Assembly: GCA_018873225.1 (NCBI GenBank)
Contig: JAEILZ010000007.1
Span: forward strand, 3,782,001 to 3,846,000
Source: [Phialemoniopsis] sp. UDSM-2020
Taxonomy: Eukaryota; Ascomycota; Sordariomycetes; Thyridiales; Thyridiaceae
Direction: 5' to 3'
Length of the DNA stretch: 64,000 bases
Shown here: piece after piece, positions 44,304 to 58,182 of the stretch
Numbering within the stretch: the stretch's first letter is position 1
How the letters are laid out: each line of letters begins with the position of its first letter
Translations under genes and position numbers: made by a program
Notes under the pieces: model-generated
Databases searched by the model: none
What the model was told of the DNA's origin: nothing
What the model saw: only the letters and a program-made list of their open reading frames with translations

Positions 44304-45223
44304 ATGCTCTCCAAATCCTTCATCATCGCCGGCCTGCTGGCTCTCGCCTCGGCAGGCCCGTGCAAACCGAGGCCGTCGACCACCGGCGCTCCCCCTCCGG
44401 CTTCCACGACTGACGCCACTGATCCTACCTCGACGGCGTCGAACCCAGCTGTTCCTACGCTTCCTAGCACTGGTGGTAAGTGTGTGCACTTTTTGCAACA
44501 GCTCGCTCTTGACCATTTGGGGACGTATTATTAACGGTTCTAAAAATAGCCTCTGATCTGCCCAACCCTGACCCCTCGCTGAAGCTGCTGCACGTCGCTC
44601 TCGGCCACGGCATCCAGAACTACACCTGCAGCAACGACACTTCGGTCAAGGCCGCCTCCGCCGGCGCTCTGGCCGTTCTTTACGATGTGACCGACTTTTA
44701 CCCTGGTGGGGCCTCGGGCCTGACCCAGGAGGGCTTCGACTCGCTCACGACCACGGCTCTCTGGACGTCGGACCTGCCTCTCAACCTGGAGAACCCCGCC
44801 GCCGCCGGCCCTGGCACTCCCGAATCCCCCAACGTCCTGCCCGAGGCCCAGTACGGCGCCACCAAGGACCCGTTCCCCGCGCCCTCTGACCTCACTCTGG
44901 GCAGCGTCGGCCCGCTCAAGTTCCTCGGCCACCACTACTTCGATGCGGCGGGCGTCCCGACCTTTGACCTGTCCGCCGCTGGTCTGCTTGCCAAGTCTGC
45001 TAAGGTCGGCGGTGTCTCTCCGCCCACCAGCGCCGACAAGGGTGTTCTTGCCACTGGTGCTGTCGACTGGCTGCAGCTCAAGGACAACGGTGCCAGCAAC
45101 GGCGTCGCGCTCGTGTACCGCGTCATCACGGCCGGCGGCAACCCGCAGGCCTGCAGCGTGTCGGGCGCCGGCGCCGCTGGCAGCGTACCTTACACTGCCT
45201 TTTACTGGTTCTTTGGAAACTAG
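44304..45223 (+). CDS. Secreted DUF3455 family protein
   Basis: A 281-aa protein from exons 44304-44475 and 44550-45223 (74-bp intron, donor GTAAGT). The signal peptide is MLSKSFIIAGLLALASA. A Pro/Thr/Ser-rich linker to about residue 57 was probably O-glycosylated. The domain begins at LPNPDPSLKLLHVALGHGIQNYTC, followed by LAVLYDVTDFYP, PLKFLGHHYFDAAGVPTFDL, GAVDWLQLKDN and VALVYRVITAGGNPQACSV. This is the DUF3455 pattern, sometimes mislabelled malate dehydrogenase. No enzymatic function is established. The pyrimidine-rich upstream region suggests strong expression. Confidence 0.9.
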
Positions 45224-46551
45224 ACGAACGACGCCTGCTCCACGTCTAAGACGATGGATAGCACAGAAGGGAGCGATGGGCACTAATTGGGTTTTGCATT
45301 TGCATAGACTTGGGTCGATATCACTGAAGACGCAAAGAAGAGAAGGGAAGAAGAGGGAACGCATGATCCGAGTTTCTTATTTATTGGTACAAGGGTGGGG
45401 GAAAACCTTGCATTGAGCATTTACTGTTGTTGTTTTGGAAAACATCATTTCCGGGATTTTGTCCATAGAGAGAAAAAGGCGCACGCGCGTTCTCTTTTTC
45501 TCTTGTCCCTGGGTTTTTATTTGGTGTATTGTATATATACTTTGGTTTCGTTATGGTTGCTGGATCCCCCTCCGACGAGTCTGTAGAGGACCGAGAGGAA
45601 GAAAAAAGATACCTTGTCTTGTTGTTGACCTTGCTTCGCTACCTGATATCCTGGCTGTGATGGTGTTTTGACTGGACTTGACCTACATGGGGAGGGAGTT
45701 ACATCAAGAGTTCAACATACCTACCAGATGAGGAACAAACTGATGAAGACGATAATGCAGACGGCGCTTGACATGCCTGTCTACGTGTCTAACGTATTCA
45801 TTCTAAAGTCCACGCAACAACAATACAGCGTTACTCGCTCGGTTCGCAACGGCCGTGTTTTACTTCTGATTCAGGTCGAGCAATCTTTTGAGCATGTCGT
45901 CCATAGCATCTACACTGTTTAGCGCCCGTAGAAGGAGTGAGGCAGTGCCAGCGCAGGCGGCCAGATGTACGGACCCGGACCACATAAATCTGATTACCTA
46001 CCCGCTGGATGGGGTAGACTATTGGTCGTTTAGTGCTCACTTCTAATGAGATAGGTTCTAAATACAGAATGATCGGTACTGACAAGAGGCGCGACCAACG
46101 TGTCCCGGTTCCACGGTACCGTCATCGTGGGTTGTCAGGAAGAGCCGCAGTGTGGCTGTCGATCCGTCCTGAGCGCCGTTATGATCCATTCTACTGCGCT
46201 CGGGCTGGGTTCAAAGTTGAGAAGGAAGCTAGTTAGATCTGACATCATGGTTGCAACTGCAGGCAGTGTACCTTAGTGATGAAAGGAAAAAGAAATGGCA
46301 TTCTCATTATCGTGCGTGCTGTATTCTGGTCATCAAGAAATAGACAAAGCCAACGAGATTTGTAAATATCAGAACCAATTTGCCAACTCTCTCCCGCTCA
46401 CTCGTCGTTCGTCTCCCCCAGTCCCGGTGTCGTCATCATAAAACAGGGACTGGGTAGAGCCCACATATCTTCTCTTTTTCTCTTGTCTCGCTTCTTCTTT
46501 TCATCCAAAGTAAGGGTCTCTTTCTCTCTCTAACACCACCGCGGTACTCGT
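45224..46551. other. Convergent intergenic region
   Basis: A 1.3-kb spacer between the DUF3455 gene (plus) and the MAP kinase gene (minus). No gene or notable repeat is supported. Confidence 0.55.
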
Positions 46552-48242
<1,691 letters not shown>

Positions 48243-50291
48243 TTTGTCGGGGGTGATTTGTGAGGAGTGAAGTTTGTAAACGAGCGATGGGGAGAGAGAA
48301 GCTGCAGAAGCAGGTTTTGGGGAGCTTTGGATTGACGGGGGCCGGGTACGTGGTGCGTAGTTCTGTAGCGGCGGGCGGAGGAGGGGCTCAAACAGCACAG
48401 GCTATGCGGGCGACGGGCTTTGCCTTGTCTCTTTTCTTTGTTCTTGTCTCGTTTTTCTTGGTCTTCAACGGAGAAGGCGACGGTCTAAAAAGGCGGGGTG
48501 GGAACGGCGGCGGAGGCGCGGGCGGGTTGGCGGCGGCGGTTTGATACCAATGGGGCTAAGGAAGAGGATGAAAAGGATGGAGAATCAATGGCGGGAAATA
48601 CGAGAGGCGACGTCAATTTGTTTGCCTTCCCGCTTTGCAATACGCCTTTTTATTTGTTCTCGTCTCGCAAAGGAGTCCGTCTAGCAGGTGGTGCAGATCA
48701 GGGCGGGATCGAGGCTGTTTCTGGTAGGCGAAGGCCGTTCTTGTGTTGATCTCCGCAGCACTTCTGAAACGGTGGTGCGTATTCTTTTCGTTTATCGAGC
48801 GAAACAGCTTAGGACAGAGGAATAGAGAAGAACAGCGAGAAGAGAAGGCGAGTCGGGAATCTGACACAAATAAGGCACCGGGAGATACCTAGGTAGATAG
48901 ATAGATGAGGCACACACACCACGGGAATGCGGCGCAGGTAAGATCTTATTTATCAGTCCCCTCCTATCCTGTCCTGTCTTGCTCTCGATCCGTGCCGCCA
49001 GTCACAAGCAAGATGCTGTGACGACGAGGGGTGCAGTTGTGCTCACGCACGCATGCGGGAAGAGACGAGGGGCTTGGGCTGATGGGGAAGAAGCATGGGG
49101 GGAGCAACATCAGCTTCCAGCAAATGGCAGCCCACGATTGTGCAGGGTGTGGACGCTTATTGGAGACGGGCAGCAGCTTCAAGTTACATTACATTCTTAC
49201 ATCCGAGGCTCATGTCATCTTTTCGTCTTGTCTCCCTTGCCTCTCTGCTTGTCTCTCTCTGATCTCGTGCAACAAAAGTAGAGTCAGAATCACCCAAGAG
49301 ACACAGCAAGAACTGGGCGCGTCTGGTTGCGGCACGCCGTTGGCCAGCTTGCGATGGCCCATCCGACCCGCAGCTCTGGGCAGCGCATGTCACCTCAGGA
49401 CGCTAAAGACGTACCCATGGATCCAGTACGTCGATCCCCAGGGTGCCTGATCTCTCACGAAGAATTTTGGGGGCCGTCGCGATGTGATTTGCCGGTTTGC
49501 TTCGGTAGCCGCGCGCGACCACGAAGCTTCATCTCGCTCGCGAGCAGAAAGGCGCGCACGCTAAGTAGGTAGATGGGTTACGCGCGGCGATATCTCATTC
49601 TTCGAGAGTACCGAGTACAGTAGAAAAGACAAGGAGCAGATGAGGATACAAGTCGACTCTGTCGGATCTCTGGGTGAGCGCACTACCGAGCTCACAGCCA
49701 CGCACTTGGGGAAACTTCATGCGCCGGGATGAGCCGTTCTGCAAATAGAGGCGCTCCAAGGTGGCGCAGCCGGCATTGCCTGTGGATCACGGAAGTGGTA
49801 GCCAAAGACTTTGTTTACCTAGGTAGTGAGCAAGATAGCGCTACCAGGCATTGAGAGCCAAAGTAATCGCAAAATCAGACTCGTCAGAACGTTGATGGTT
49901 GTGATGATTCCGGATATACGCCGTCATGGTAGTTACTCCGTACTTAAGTAGTTGTTCATGCTTCCAGGGCTTGTTTCAGGCCATAGCCTGTCGCTATAGT
50001 GGATCCAGCAGGCCGCGACTTGGGCGGCCTAGCGCCCGCCTTGGGCTCTGCTTTCAGCTGTGAAGCTCAGGGCTGGATCTCAGTCATGGATGGATCACTA
50101 CCATTGCTGGTCAAACAGCGCGCTCCCTGATTGTTGAAGCTGGTCAGATATTGTTATGATAACACAGAGGTCTAGAAGTGTATAATATGGTCTATCGAGT
50201 TTCTCTGTGTTCTAGAAAGTCAAAGGGGTATCCTTTTACTCATCTCATGCTTGCCCCGTTTCTCCCCATTCCGGTTATCAAAACCACAAAC
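48243..50291. promoter_or_regulatory. Upstream region of the MAP kinase gene
   Basis: A 2-kb tandem spacer on the minus strand. It is the promoter/leader of the MAP kinase gene and the 3' flank of the phosphatase gene. The G-rich plus-strand patch at about 48490-48545 is C-rich leader on the coding strand. A short GATA run lies near 48896-48905. No gene is supported. Confidence 0.5.
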
Positions 50292-50905
50292 TCAAGCCTC
50301 CACGTTTGGAAACACGTCCTTCAAGAAGTTTCTGCTGAAGCGCGTCACCTTCTCGTAAGCAGTCTCGAAGCCCGTATTTCCACCATAGTAAGGGTCTTCA
50401 ATTACCTCGGCCCGCCCTGTGCCCGAGAACTCGCCAAAGAGCATCACCTTGGCCCGGCTGCCGGGCTTGCGCTTCTGCAGGTTCTTGAGGTCATGCAGGT
50501 TCGACCGGTCCATGGCGAAGATGTAGTCGAACCGATCAAAGTCGGCCATCATGATCTACAGTGGAAGTGTTAGTGTCTTTTGTGAGAGAGCGATATGCTG
50601 CCTATGAGAAAGGGTTACCTTGCGCGCCTCATGATCGTAGTCGTTGATGCCGTGGGCCGCCAGCGTTGACATGGTCCGCGAGTCTGGGCCATCGCCGGCG
50701 TGGTATGCTCCTGCAATACCGTCTCAGCCTCTTGACAATATTGAGCCGATTCCCTCGAGATCTCACCTGTCCCACACGAGTCGAGCTCCTTGATGTGCGC
50801 CTTGTACGGCGTCTGCTTGACCATGGATTGGAAGACGCCCTCGGCCATCGTCGATCGGCAAATATTGCCGAGGCAGCAGAATAGTACCGACACTTGCTCG
50901 GTCAT
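50292..50905 (-). CDS. Low-molecular-weight protein tyrosine phosphatase
   Basis: A 164-aa protein from exons 50905-50767, 50710-50619 and 50555-50292. The P-loop is VLFCCLGNICRSTMAEGVF, with nucleophile C11 and R17 in the CX5R motif. The general-acid loop is VIEDPYYGG. Joined exons restore DSCGTGAYHAGDGPDSRTM and HEARKIMMADFDRFDYIFAMD, both family hallmarks. The yeast counterpart is Ltp1 and the fission yeast one Stp1. It dephosphorylates phosphotyrosine and some small phosphomonoesters in the cytosol. Lying between the MAP kinase and a HET gene is probably coincidental; no operon-like link is expected in a fungus. Confidence 0.95.
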
Positions 50906-51112
50906 CTTGACAATTGTCCGCGTGACACAAAGAAGGCACTTGTTTGTAGAGGAAGGAGCTGAATCTACAATGCTTTCGGGTTTCTGTTGCTTCAGTTCTT
51001 CTCTTGGACCATTGAGCTTTTGGTGCGGGGCAGTTGATAAGGCATTAGCGATAAGCAGACCTCGTCCGGTCTGATCAATGTATTTGATAACACCCTCCTC
51101 ATAAAGTTCAGA

Positions 51113-53388
51113 TTAATAAATACAGAATTCCTCCTCTTCCGTATGAGCACGAAGCATGTCTATTACATTCTTGAGCTCATAATCGCAATGGATCACGGAG
51201 CCACACCTGACAAACGGTCGCAAATGCGACTGGCCCGTGTCGCAAGCCCGGTCGCCGGGTGTCAGCGTTCGGAGCACGAGACAACTCATAAAGCCCCTGT
51301 CTATCTCCGACTGTTCCATCGACAGGAACAGGGGGACAATATAGTAACGTACACCGCCAGCAGAGTCGTTCTTGAGCAATATCTCGATTTCTTCCACACA
51401 GTCCAGTCTGCACAAAAGCCTGTCGGATTCTGCCCCTACCACCTCGCATTCAAACCAATGATCCATGGCCCTTTCACCAAGAGACAACACACGCGCCGGG
51501 ATCAGCGGTCCTTGCACATACAGAGCATAGTTCCCTGGCGTCGGTGACATGATAAAGGGCTGGAGTTGCAGCTTAACCGCGACGAGCGGCTTCAATCGCG
51601 CCCAGTCTTCCAGTGGGATCTGGATACCAGCTGCCGTGTGCAAGTCGGGCAACCCTACATGACGATAGAGTCTGCCAATGCTGTACTCGATCGGGCCTTC
51701 TATGCTCATCCAAGACCATGTTGGTGTATACAGGTTTTCCGAGTGCCGGCGGGACCTGTTTCCTTCCAGACTGACCCAGCTCAATTGCTCTACGAGCCAC
51801 GATGATGTCCATATCCCCGACACGAAGCCATGTGGTCCTTGGAGGCTAGATTGACCCATCACTTTGGACTCGAGCCCCCGTATAGAAACGTGTTTGTCAT
51901 CCGGAATCGTCACCCGGGTAGTAGAATATCGCTCGGCCAACATGATCCATACGTTTACTGCCTCCAACTCGTCATCTTTCCCCAGCGCCGACAGCACTAA
52001 AGACTTGACGTTTTGTGGATACTCCTTTTTCAACCGCCCCGACGTGCAGCCTCTCGTCGAACCGTTAGTAGGCCATTTCCCGTTGGGATATGTTTCGGAG
52101 TACACTTCCTCGGCGCAGACCCAATACAGCTGACGACTGGTGCAGTGGAGTGTGGCGGCGGAGAGGTGAAGCTCCTGGTGAACCCAGCCTCGTTGGTACA
52201 GTTCCGACGAAAATATGTCTTCGGTAATCGGCCAAGGTAACCCGCAATGAATCTCAACCCACTGAGTCTCGTCTAGGGTCGAGTTCAGTGAAAAAATGGG
52301 GATCAAGCCTGGTGCGGTTGGCTGAGAGAAACATCCTCCATCTGAGGAAGTCGATCCCGTGGCGGCGATATTGAACAAACCACCGGCATATATATCTCCC
52401 ATCCTCTGTGCCTCGTCCTCCCAGTCCTGGGCAGAGTCCTGAAATATGCACAGTGAATCGATCCACAGGTGTCGCAGACCCAACGAGCGCGTGATGCGTA
52501 TAGCGTCTTGGAAGGTTTTGGGCAGCTCACGTACACTCACGCCTTGCTTGAGCCTCTCAAATTGCGGTCCTCTTGTAAGCTTTGGTGGAGGAGGAACACC
52601 CCATCGGTGGCTGAGTGTCGCGTAGCCGAACGCTTCGTCTTGTCGAGCACTTTCGTAGGGCCGAAGCCTGACCAGCTGGCCTTCGGGTCCGTCTTCCAGG
52701 CATAAGATATTGGTAGGGCCTCTTGTTTGAAGAGCCCGGTAGGCTTTGCATCTGGTGTGGCCTTGCAAGCATTCCAGATGCCAGGCACGGAGCTGGTCGA
52801 TGCGGTCCTGACTGAACCACTCATCATCGCTTCGAGAATCCCTCCCCTGTTCGAGTGGTGCACATTCTTTGGCTTCTCTGTAGGAAGAGCTCTGGTAGAA
52901 ATGGTCCTTGCCCCAATGCGCAATATCGAAGTCTGATAGCGAAGCACATTTGGATACTTCTTAGGCCAAAAGGAGATTGTGAGTCCGCATACCTCACTCT
53001 GAAGCGCAATCTGTCACAAGGGAAATGCTATCGACTTACCTCTGCGCTTGACGCACCGCCAACCAATATGACCCTCATGCTGAGACCACAAAAGCGCCGT
53101 CTCCCCCTTGCGCTCTACAGAGCACGTAATTGTGATGCGGTTGTCCTGTTCATTGAGGATGCGCAGGTTGGCCGAGGCGCACAGGACGCACCCACTGGCC
53201 ACGCCGGCCAGGACGTCCTGGATTGTTCGCCCCTCGAATCTCTGGAACCTCTCGGGCTTGTGGTCTTGGACAATCCATTCGACGACCTCCCTGCACGCTG
53301 CGCAGAGGCGAGTGCTGCAGTCGAAGCGCGAGGCGGCGAAGGGGATCTGTTGGCGCGGCGCCGGATCTACGTTTGGGGAGGCCTCCAT
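51113..53388 (-). CDS. HET-domain protein 2, with Cys-rich N-terminal region
   Basis: A 722-aa protein from exons 53388-53040 and 52932-51113 (107-bp intron; phase-1 join gives KRRDFDIAHWGKD). The first ~120 residues have paired Cys (LCAACREVVEW, SGCVLCASANL), a frequent prefix of HET proteins. A linker ends in LRAWHLECLQGHTRCK. The HET domain begins near residue 218 with FGYATLSHRWG, then LPKTFQDAIRITRSLGLRHLWIDSLCIFQD and DIYAGGLFNIAATG. These are complete HET motifs. The C-terminal ~350 residues form the usual variable region. It is a presumed allorecognition or cell-death effector of unknown partner. The ATG at 53388 is supported by the fit of exon 1 to this family. Confidence 0.92.
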
Positions 53389-54346
53389 TGATTCGCTTTA
53401 TCTTTTTCTGATTCTTTGATGATATCGGCACTCTTTGGAAATCATCAAAACATGAAGTGCGCGTGTCTGATGGAATTCTCGACAAGCGCTGCGCAGCCCA
53501 GCTCCGGGTCAGGGCCCCTCGTCACACGAATCCGATGATCTGCCGCCCAGGTGCAGAGACTGCATGTGGTCAACTGGTCAAGGACAAAAGGCAGTCCTGG
53601 AGGCAGCCTCTTGCACAAAGCAACCAGCCACCAACTACAGACGATGCGAGACATCCCAGCAGCCTGACATTGCTTCTTATGACGGCATTGTGTTTGGCTA
53701 ATGGCACCACCCGCTCAAAGGATGCAAATCACATCCCACGCACCAGTGACCCCATCTATCAACGTGGCGCGGTGTAAAATAAAAGTCAGGTCGAGATTGT
53801 CAAGTAAAAATACACTTCGAGGGAGCTACTTCTTTCCCGGAAAGGCAAGATCTTGTTCCTGGTGCCTGGTATCCTAAGTCGTTAGTAGCGGCAGTGGAAC
53901 CCGCTTGGCTTCGGGATCGCCAAAAACGCCAGAGAAGCCGAGGCGTGTCTCCAATCGTTTTTGTCTTATCTCGACTGGCATGCTTGTGACAGTCCGCCGA
54001 GTCCGAGAAATAATCCATGGCTCCGTAATTCATCTTGGCTCAACACCATTTCTTCCCTCCTTCTTTCAATCATCTTTACATTCATGCCCCTGCCAGGCCA
54101 GAGCTCTTCCGTCCTTTCCAAGTGCGCGACCACCCTCACCTGCTACCTCCGCGCCGCGCCGCTCTGGGCCTTTGCGCTCCTGTTCCTGCTCCTTGCCAGC
54201 GTCAGACACCTCGTCAGCAGCCAATCCTCCCAGCACAGCCGTCAACCAGCCCGCGACAAGCGAGAAGAGCGGGCGCGCGATTGGTCCAACTCCCCGGCAA
54301 CTGCGCCGTCTGGTAATTGAAGCGTCGCACGGAATCGACCATCACC
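53389..54346. promoter_or_regulatory. Divergent region between HET 2 and thioesterase genes
   Basis: A 958-bp spacer between divergent start codons. Long frames at 53905-54340 overlap one another in several phases and include the leader of the thioesterase gene. None has a recognisable domain. Confidence 0.5.
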
Positions 54347-55496
54347 ATGGCTTCGGCAGCGGGTCGCGGCGGGTCGACGTCCAATGTCGGCCTTATCGTC
54401 CCCGTGGTCAGCGTCGCCGGCATCGCGTCGGCCGTACTGGCCGGCAGGCGCGCAATGCGCGTCAACTGGAAGGACTTTACCGTCCACTTCTTCACTGGGC
54501 CGGGCCGCATCAGCCGCATCCTGCTGCTCATCTACATGCTGCTCAACACCAAGAGCTTGCCGGGCGTATGGACTGTACGTGAAGCTTCCCCTGCCGCCTG
54601 CTGCGCGATTACCAGATACATACTAACACCTTTTCTTCCGCCCACAGATCCGCGTGTTCGGCGCCATGATCCGCCACGCCGTCCGCCTGCGCAAGCCGCT
54701 CCCGCACAAGGCGCTCTTCCACTACTCCATCACGCGCAGCTTCACCTCGCTCTACGAGACCGACTACAACCTGCACAAGTCCAACTCGACCTACTTCTCC
54801 GACATGGACATTGCGCGCTCCCAGTGCGTCATGCACCTCATGGCCACGGGCTTCGACAAGCTGCGCCAGAACAAGAAGCTGCAGATCGTGCGCGACCCGT
54901 CGGGCAACGTCGTCGACGGCAGCCTCGGCGTCGCCCTGGGAGCCGTGAGCTGCAGCTTCAAGAAGGAGCTGCCCCCCATCGCCGGGTTCGAAATGTGGAC
55001 GCGCGTCCTGGCTTGGGACCGCAAGTGGTTGTATCTGGTCACACACTTTGTCGCACCGGTGGGCAAGGTTAAGCCCTCGTCCTGGGACGGCGGATCCTTC
55101 TGGGGCTCGCGCGGCAAGGTCGCCCGGCGCGTCTCGGACGGCGCCACGGCCGACGAGGCGGAGCTGCTACAGAAGAACGTGGTCGCGACCGCCGTGGCCA
55201 AGTACGTGTTTAAGCTGGGCCGGTTCACGGTGCACCCGTCATACGTCCTCGAGCAATCGGGCCTGCTGCCCGAGCGGCCGGTCACGGGCTGGCGGGGCGG
55301 CGAAGGCGACGTGCACGCCGAGGTCGAGCTCGGCGAGTTCGCGCCCGCCGATGAAGCGTTGTGGGACTGGCGCAGGGTCGAGTCGGAGAGGAGGAAGGGG
55401 GCCGTCATTGGGGCAAACTTTGCCGCGCTCGAAGATGCTCACGCCCTCTTCGACGGGGGTAAGGATGGCGCGCTGGGGCAGTTCTTCCCCGGATAG
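54347..55496 (+). CDS. THEM6-like thioesterase-superfamily protein (hotdog fold)
   Basis: A 358-aa protein from exons 54347-54574 and 54648-55496. The 73-bp intron restores LPGVWTIRVFGAMIRH. The start ATG (ACCATGG context) gives a hydrophobic N-terminus, with VGLIVPVVSVAGIASAVLAG and a second segment ISRILLLIYMLLNT, so it is probably membrane-anchored. The hotdog domain follows: LFHYSITRSFTSLYETDYNL, HKSNSTYFSDMDIARSQCVM, PIAGFEMWTRVLAWDRKWLYLVTHFV. This matches the THEM6/4HBT_2-like family of presumed acyl-CoA thioesterases. The substrate is unknown. It is conserved in many ascomycetes and probably housekeeping. Confidence 0.87.
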
Positions 55497-55838
55497 ATGG
55501 GCGTTTGTCTACCCTTGATGGGGAGTGGAGGTGGGTGAGTAAACGGCGTGTACGACATTTGACTTGTACAACAATGTTAGAGGGACGAGAGGGACAGCAC
55601 GTTCAAGATCTGGTATCATTTTACGCCGTCGAGGCGTTTGTTTTCTTTTTAAGGCTTCACAACTGGTAGACTACTCTAGACTAATATGGAAGCAAGAGAC
55701 GGCAAGATAGAGAAGATGTAAAGGGGGCCCAACGCGATGGCCCAAGTGGGAATCTTAAGATTTACACATGCTTTTCCAACGACGGTCCTTTTCAGCGGAC
55801 AATGCAAACTCTTTCGCGGATGAACAATGCTACCACAT
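55497..55838. other. Convergent intergenic region
   Basis: A 342-bp spacer between the 3' ends of the thioesterase (plus) and the first CFEM gene (minus). Nothing else is seen. Confidence 0.6.
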
Positions 55839-56380
55839 CTACAGAGCCCAAGCACCGGCCATGGCGACGACACCCATCATGCCGAGGCCAGCCGCAGGGG
55901 CGGAGGCACCGCTGCCGGGCGTGACCTGCGCGGGGACGCCGCTGGTCTGGGCGGGCGTCTGAGCGGCGCCCGAGGCCGTCTCGAGGGTGCCGGTAGTGGC
56001 GCTGTCGGAGCCGGAGGCCGTGTCGGTGCTGGCGCCGACGGCCTTGCAGATCTGGGTTGTGATGTCGGAGACCTCTGTATCTTAGTCAGTACTATTTTCC
56101 AATATCTCAGCAAGTGTGTAAGAAGGAAACACATACGCTTGACCTGGTCGTCGGAGCAGCCCTTGCGCAGGCAAGGGTCGACGGCGGTCTGGATCTGCGA
56201 GTGGTGGGCGCACTGGCACTTGTAGTCGGCGACGCCGCAGTCGGCGGCCGTGGCGGCCTGCAGGATGCACGTCAGGGCGCAGGCGGGCACCTGGCTGACG
56301 AGGTCGGCGACGTCGCCGGCCGACTGGGCCGAGGCCGCGGTGGCGGCGAGGAGGGTGAAGAGGATGGTCGTGGGCTGCAT
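55839..56380 (-). CDS. CFEM-domain GPI-anchored protein 1
   Basis: A 159-aa protein from exons 56380-56137 and 56074-55839 (62-bp intron, donor GTATGT). The signal peptide is MQPTTILFTLLAATAASAQ. The CFEM domain has the eight cysteines: VPACALTC, ADCGVADYKCQC, DPCLRKGC and, after the splice, ITTQICKAV. The Asp three residues before C4 (DYKC), the heme/iron-ligand position in Candida CFEM proteins, is present. A Ser/Thr/Ala-rich stalk and the hydrophobic tail GMMGVVAMAGAWAL suggest GPI attachment. CFEM proteins serve in iron/heme uptake, wall structure or as effectors. First of three tandem CFEM genes. Confidence 0.94.
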
Positions 56381-57740
56381 TTTTGGGTGGGTATCGAGGT
56401 TTGTTTCAAAGGTCAACTTTGAAGTATTTATTTCAAGGGAGTGTACTGGTAAAACAGTAATGCACGAGACAGATGCAAGAAAAAACAGGAGTATCAGAAA
56501 AGGATCAAGAGAATGATTGATTATTGGGCTGAGTAGGAAACAGAGAGATAGACTGGGTGGGATGAGTGTATCATAAAAGTAGTTTTTCCCTTCCTCGCTC
56601 CCTGCGATACCCTTGACCCAGAAAAACGGTCGAAGAGAGGAGAGAATACCAAGCCGTGGCTTTGTTTCAGACACCCTGTCGAGAATTTACCACGGTAGGT
56701 CATCCTTCCAGGGGTCGGCGATGAGGATGGCCCAGAATATTCCCAGAAGGGGTGAGGCTTTGGCATGCAAGGGTCTCAGAGCCTGCAAGGCTCGACGTCT
56801 GCCAAGACCTCGTGGCACCGTGATGGACATGCCAGTCTGTGACAAGGTCGGTGGCGTGTGTAAAGCTGCTCACCTGGAGAGCTGTCGGCGAAGCATCTAT
56901 CATCATGAGTGAAGTGAGAAGCTGCATAGTTTCACAAGATACCTATTCCATCTTCAAGCTGCGCATTAGCCATTACCTTGACCCTCTGGATGAGGGGACG
57001 GGAGCAGCGCAACCCCATAGATCTTAATATCATGCTCGTCCCAGGGCAGCAAAAGAGAGACAGAGATCCCCAGGAGCGTCAATGACGGATCTACACATCC
57101 CAGGGGATTTCCATGGGCGATCCCCAAATTCCCAGTCAAAGCGGGCACGAATCCCCATTCATCAATCTCGCGGGCGAATTAGGGGACCCGTAATTCCTGC
57201 CAGGGGGACCAACATCCGCAGCCCAACGCTAAAATACGGCACGCTTAGCGGCGGGTGGGGGCCACAGACTGGCTGACTGGTGCTGTCTTCCCTAAAGAGG
57301 GCTGAAACACAGCACGGCAGAGCCACCCGAGCCAACGCTAAACTTTAAACGGCCATGCGTGGTGGCTGTCGAACCCCTTTTCTGGGGCGCTGCATTCGTG
57401 GGATTTCTCTTGGTGCTGACTGTGATTGTGATGGATTGATTCATATTTGGGGGCGGTGTGATGAGAGTTGCTTTTCAGCTGTTTCATCTCCATGAGCCTT
57501 TGAGACAAAACTGGGTGGAACTGTTCGCCAGATGCATGCTGGAGTCAAAGTAAAGTTTGCTGTGCCTGGAAGGGTTCTTCTCAATGCTTTTTTTGTTGCA
57601 CGAAAGGGTGAAGATTCAGAAACCGAGAGACATGACCAATCGTGACCTCTATCCAGCCCATGTTCAAAGCGCCTGAAATAGATAGGAAAAAGCAATAAAG
57701 ATACACGATTTTGTTACATCAGTACTCTTTACACGACATG
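56381..57740. other. Intergenic region between CFEM genes 1 and 2
   Basis: A 1.36-kb tandem spacer holding the promoter of CFEM 1 and the 3' end of CFEM 2 (both minus strand). No gene or CFEM remnant is recognised. Confidence 0.55.
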
Positions 57741-58182
57741 TTAGACCACCAATGCCCCAACAAAGATTGCAGCACCCATCACAGCCAGCCCGACATCAGC
57801 GGCCCTGCCTCCGCTGCTATTCTTGTCCTCGATATTCAATCTATCGCAGATTTTATCCCTCAGCTCAAGAGTCTCTGCTCATGGCCATATCTGTTAGTTA
57901 CAGAACTTCGAGGTCTTGATCCTTGGAAAACGTACTGTTCCTATCCGCCTCGCTGGTGCACGTCGTCCGCAGGCACGAACTCAAATGATCCTTGAGGACT
58001 CCTAGGTTGCGGCACTGGCAGATGTAGTTGGCCCTTCGGCAATCCGTATCGTCGATAGCTTGGTCGACACAGCCGACAGCGCACACGGGCGTCTGCTTGA
58101 CGTAGTCGGGTATGTCAAGGATGCCACCGGCAGTGGTGAGGCCCAGGAACACGCTGAAGATGACGGTCGAGGCGAACTTCAT
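57741..58182 (-). CDS. CFEM-domain GPI-anchored protein 2 (Asp-less variant)
   Basis: A 126-aa protein from exons 58182-57936 and 57874-57741 (61-bp intron, donor GTACGT). The signal peptide is MKFASTVIFSVFLGLTTAG. The eight CFEM cysteines are intact: TPVCAVGC, TDCRRANYICQC, SSCLRTTC and LRDKICDRL. The residue three before C4 is Asn (NYIC) rather than the usual Asp. The stalk is very short and the C-terminus DVGLAVMGAAIFVGALVV is a typical GPI signal. The intron sits at the same place, between C7 and C8, as in the other two CFEM genes. A TATATA box lies 155 bp upstream. Confidence 0.92.

Noticed and set aside
50292..53388. Phosphatase and HET 2 as a toxin-antidote-like pair
   Set aside because: The phosphatase is a conserved housekeeping family member and the genes have separate promoters; proximity alone is not evidence.
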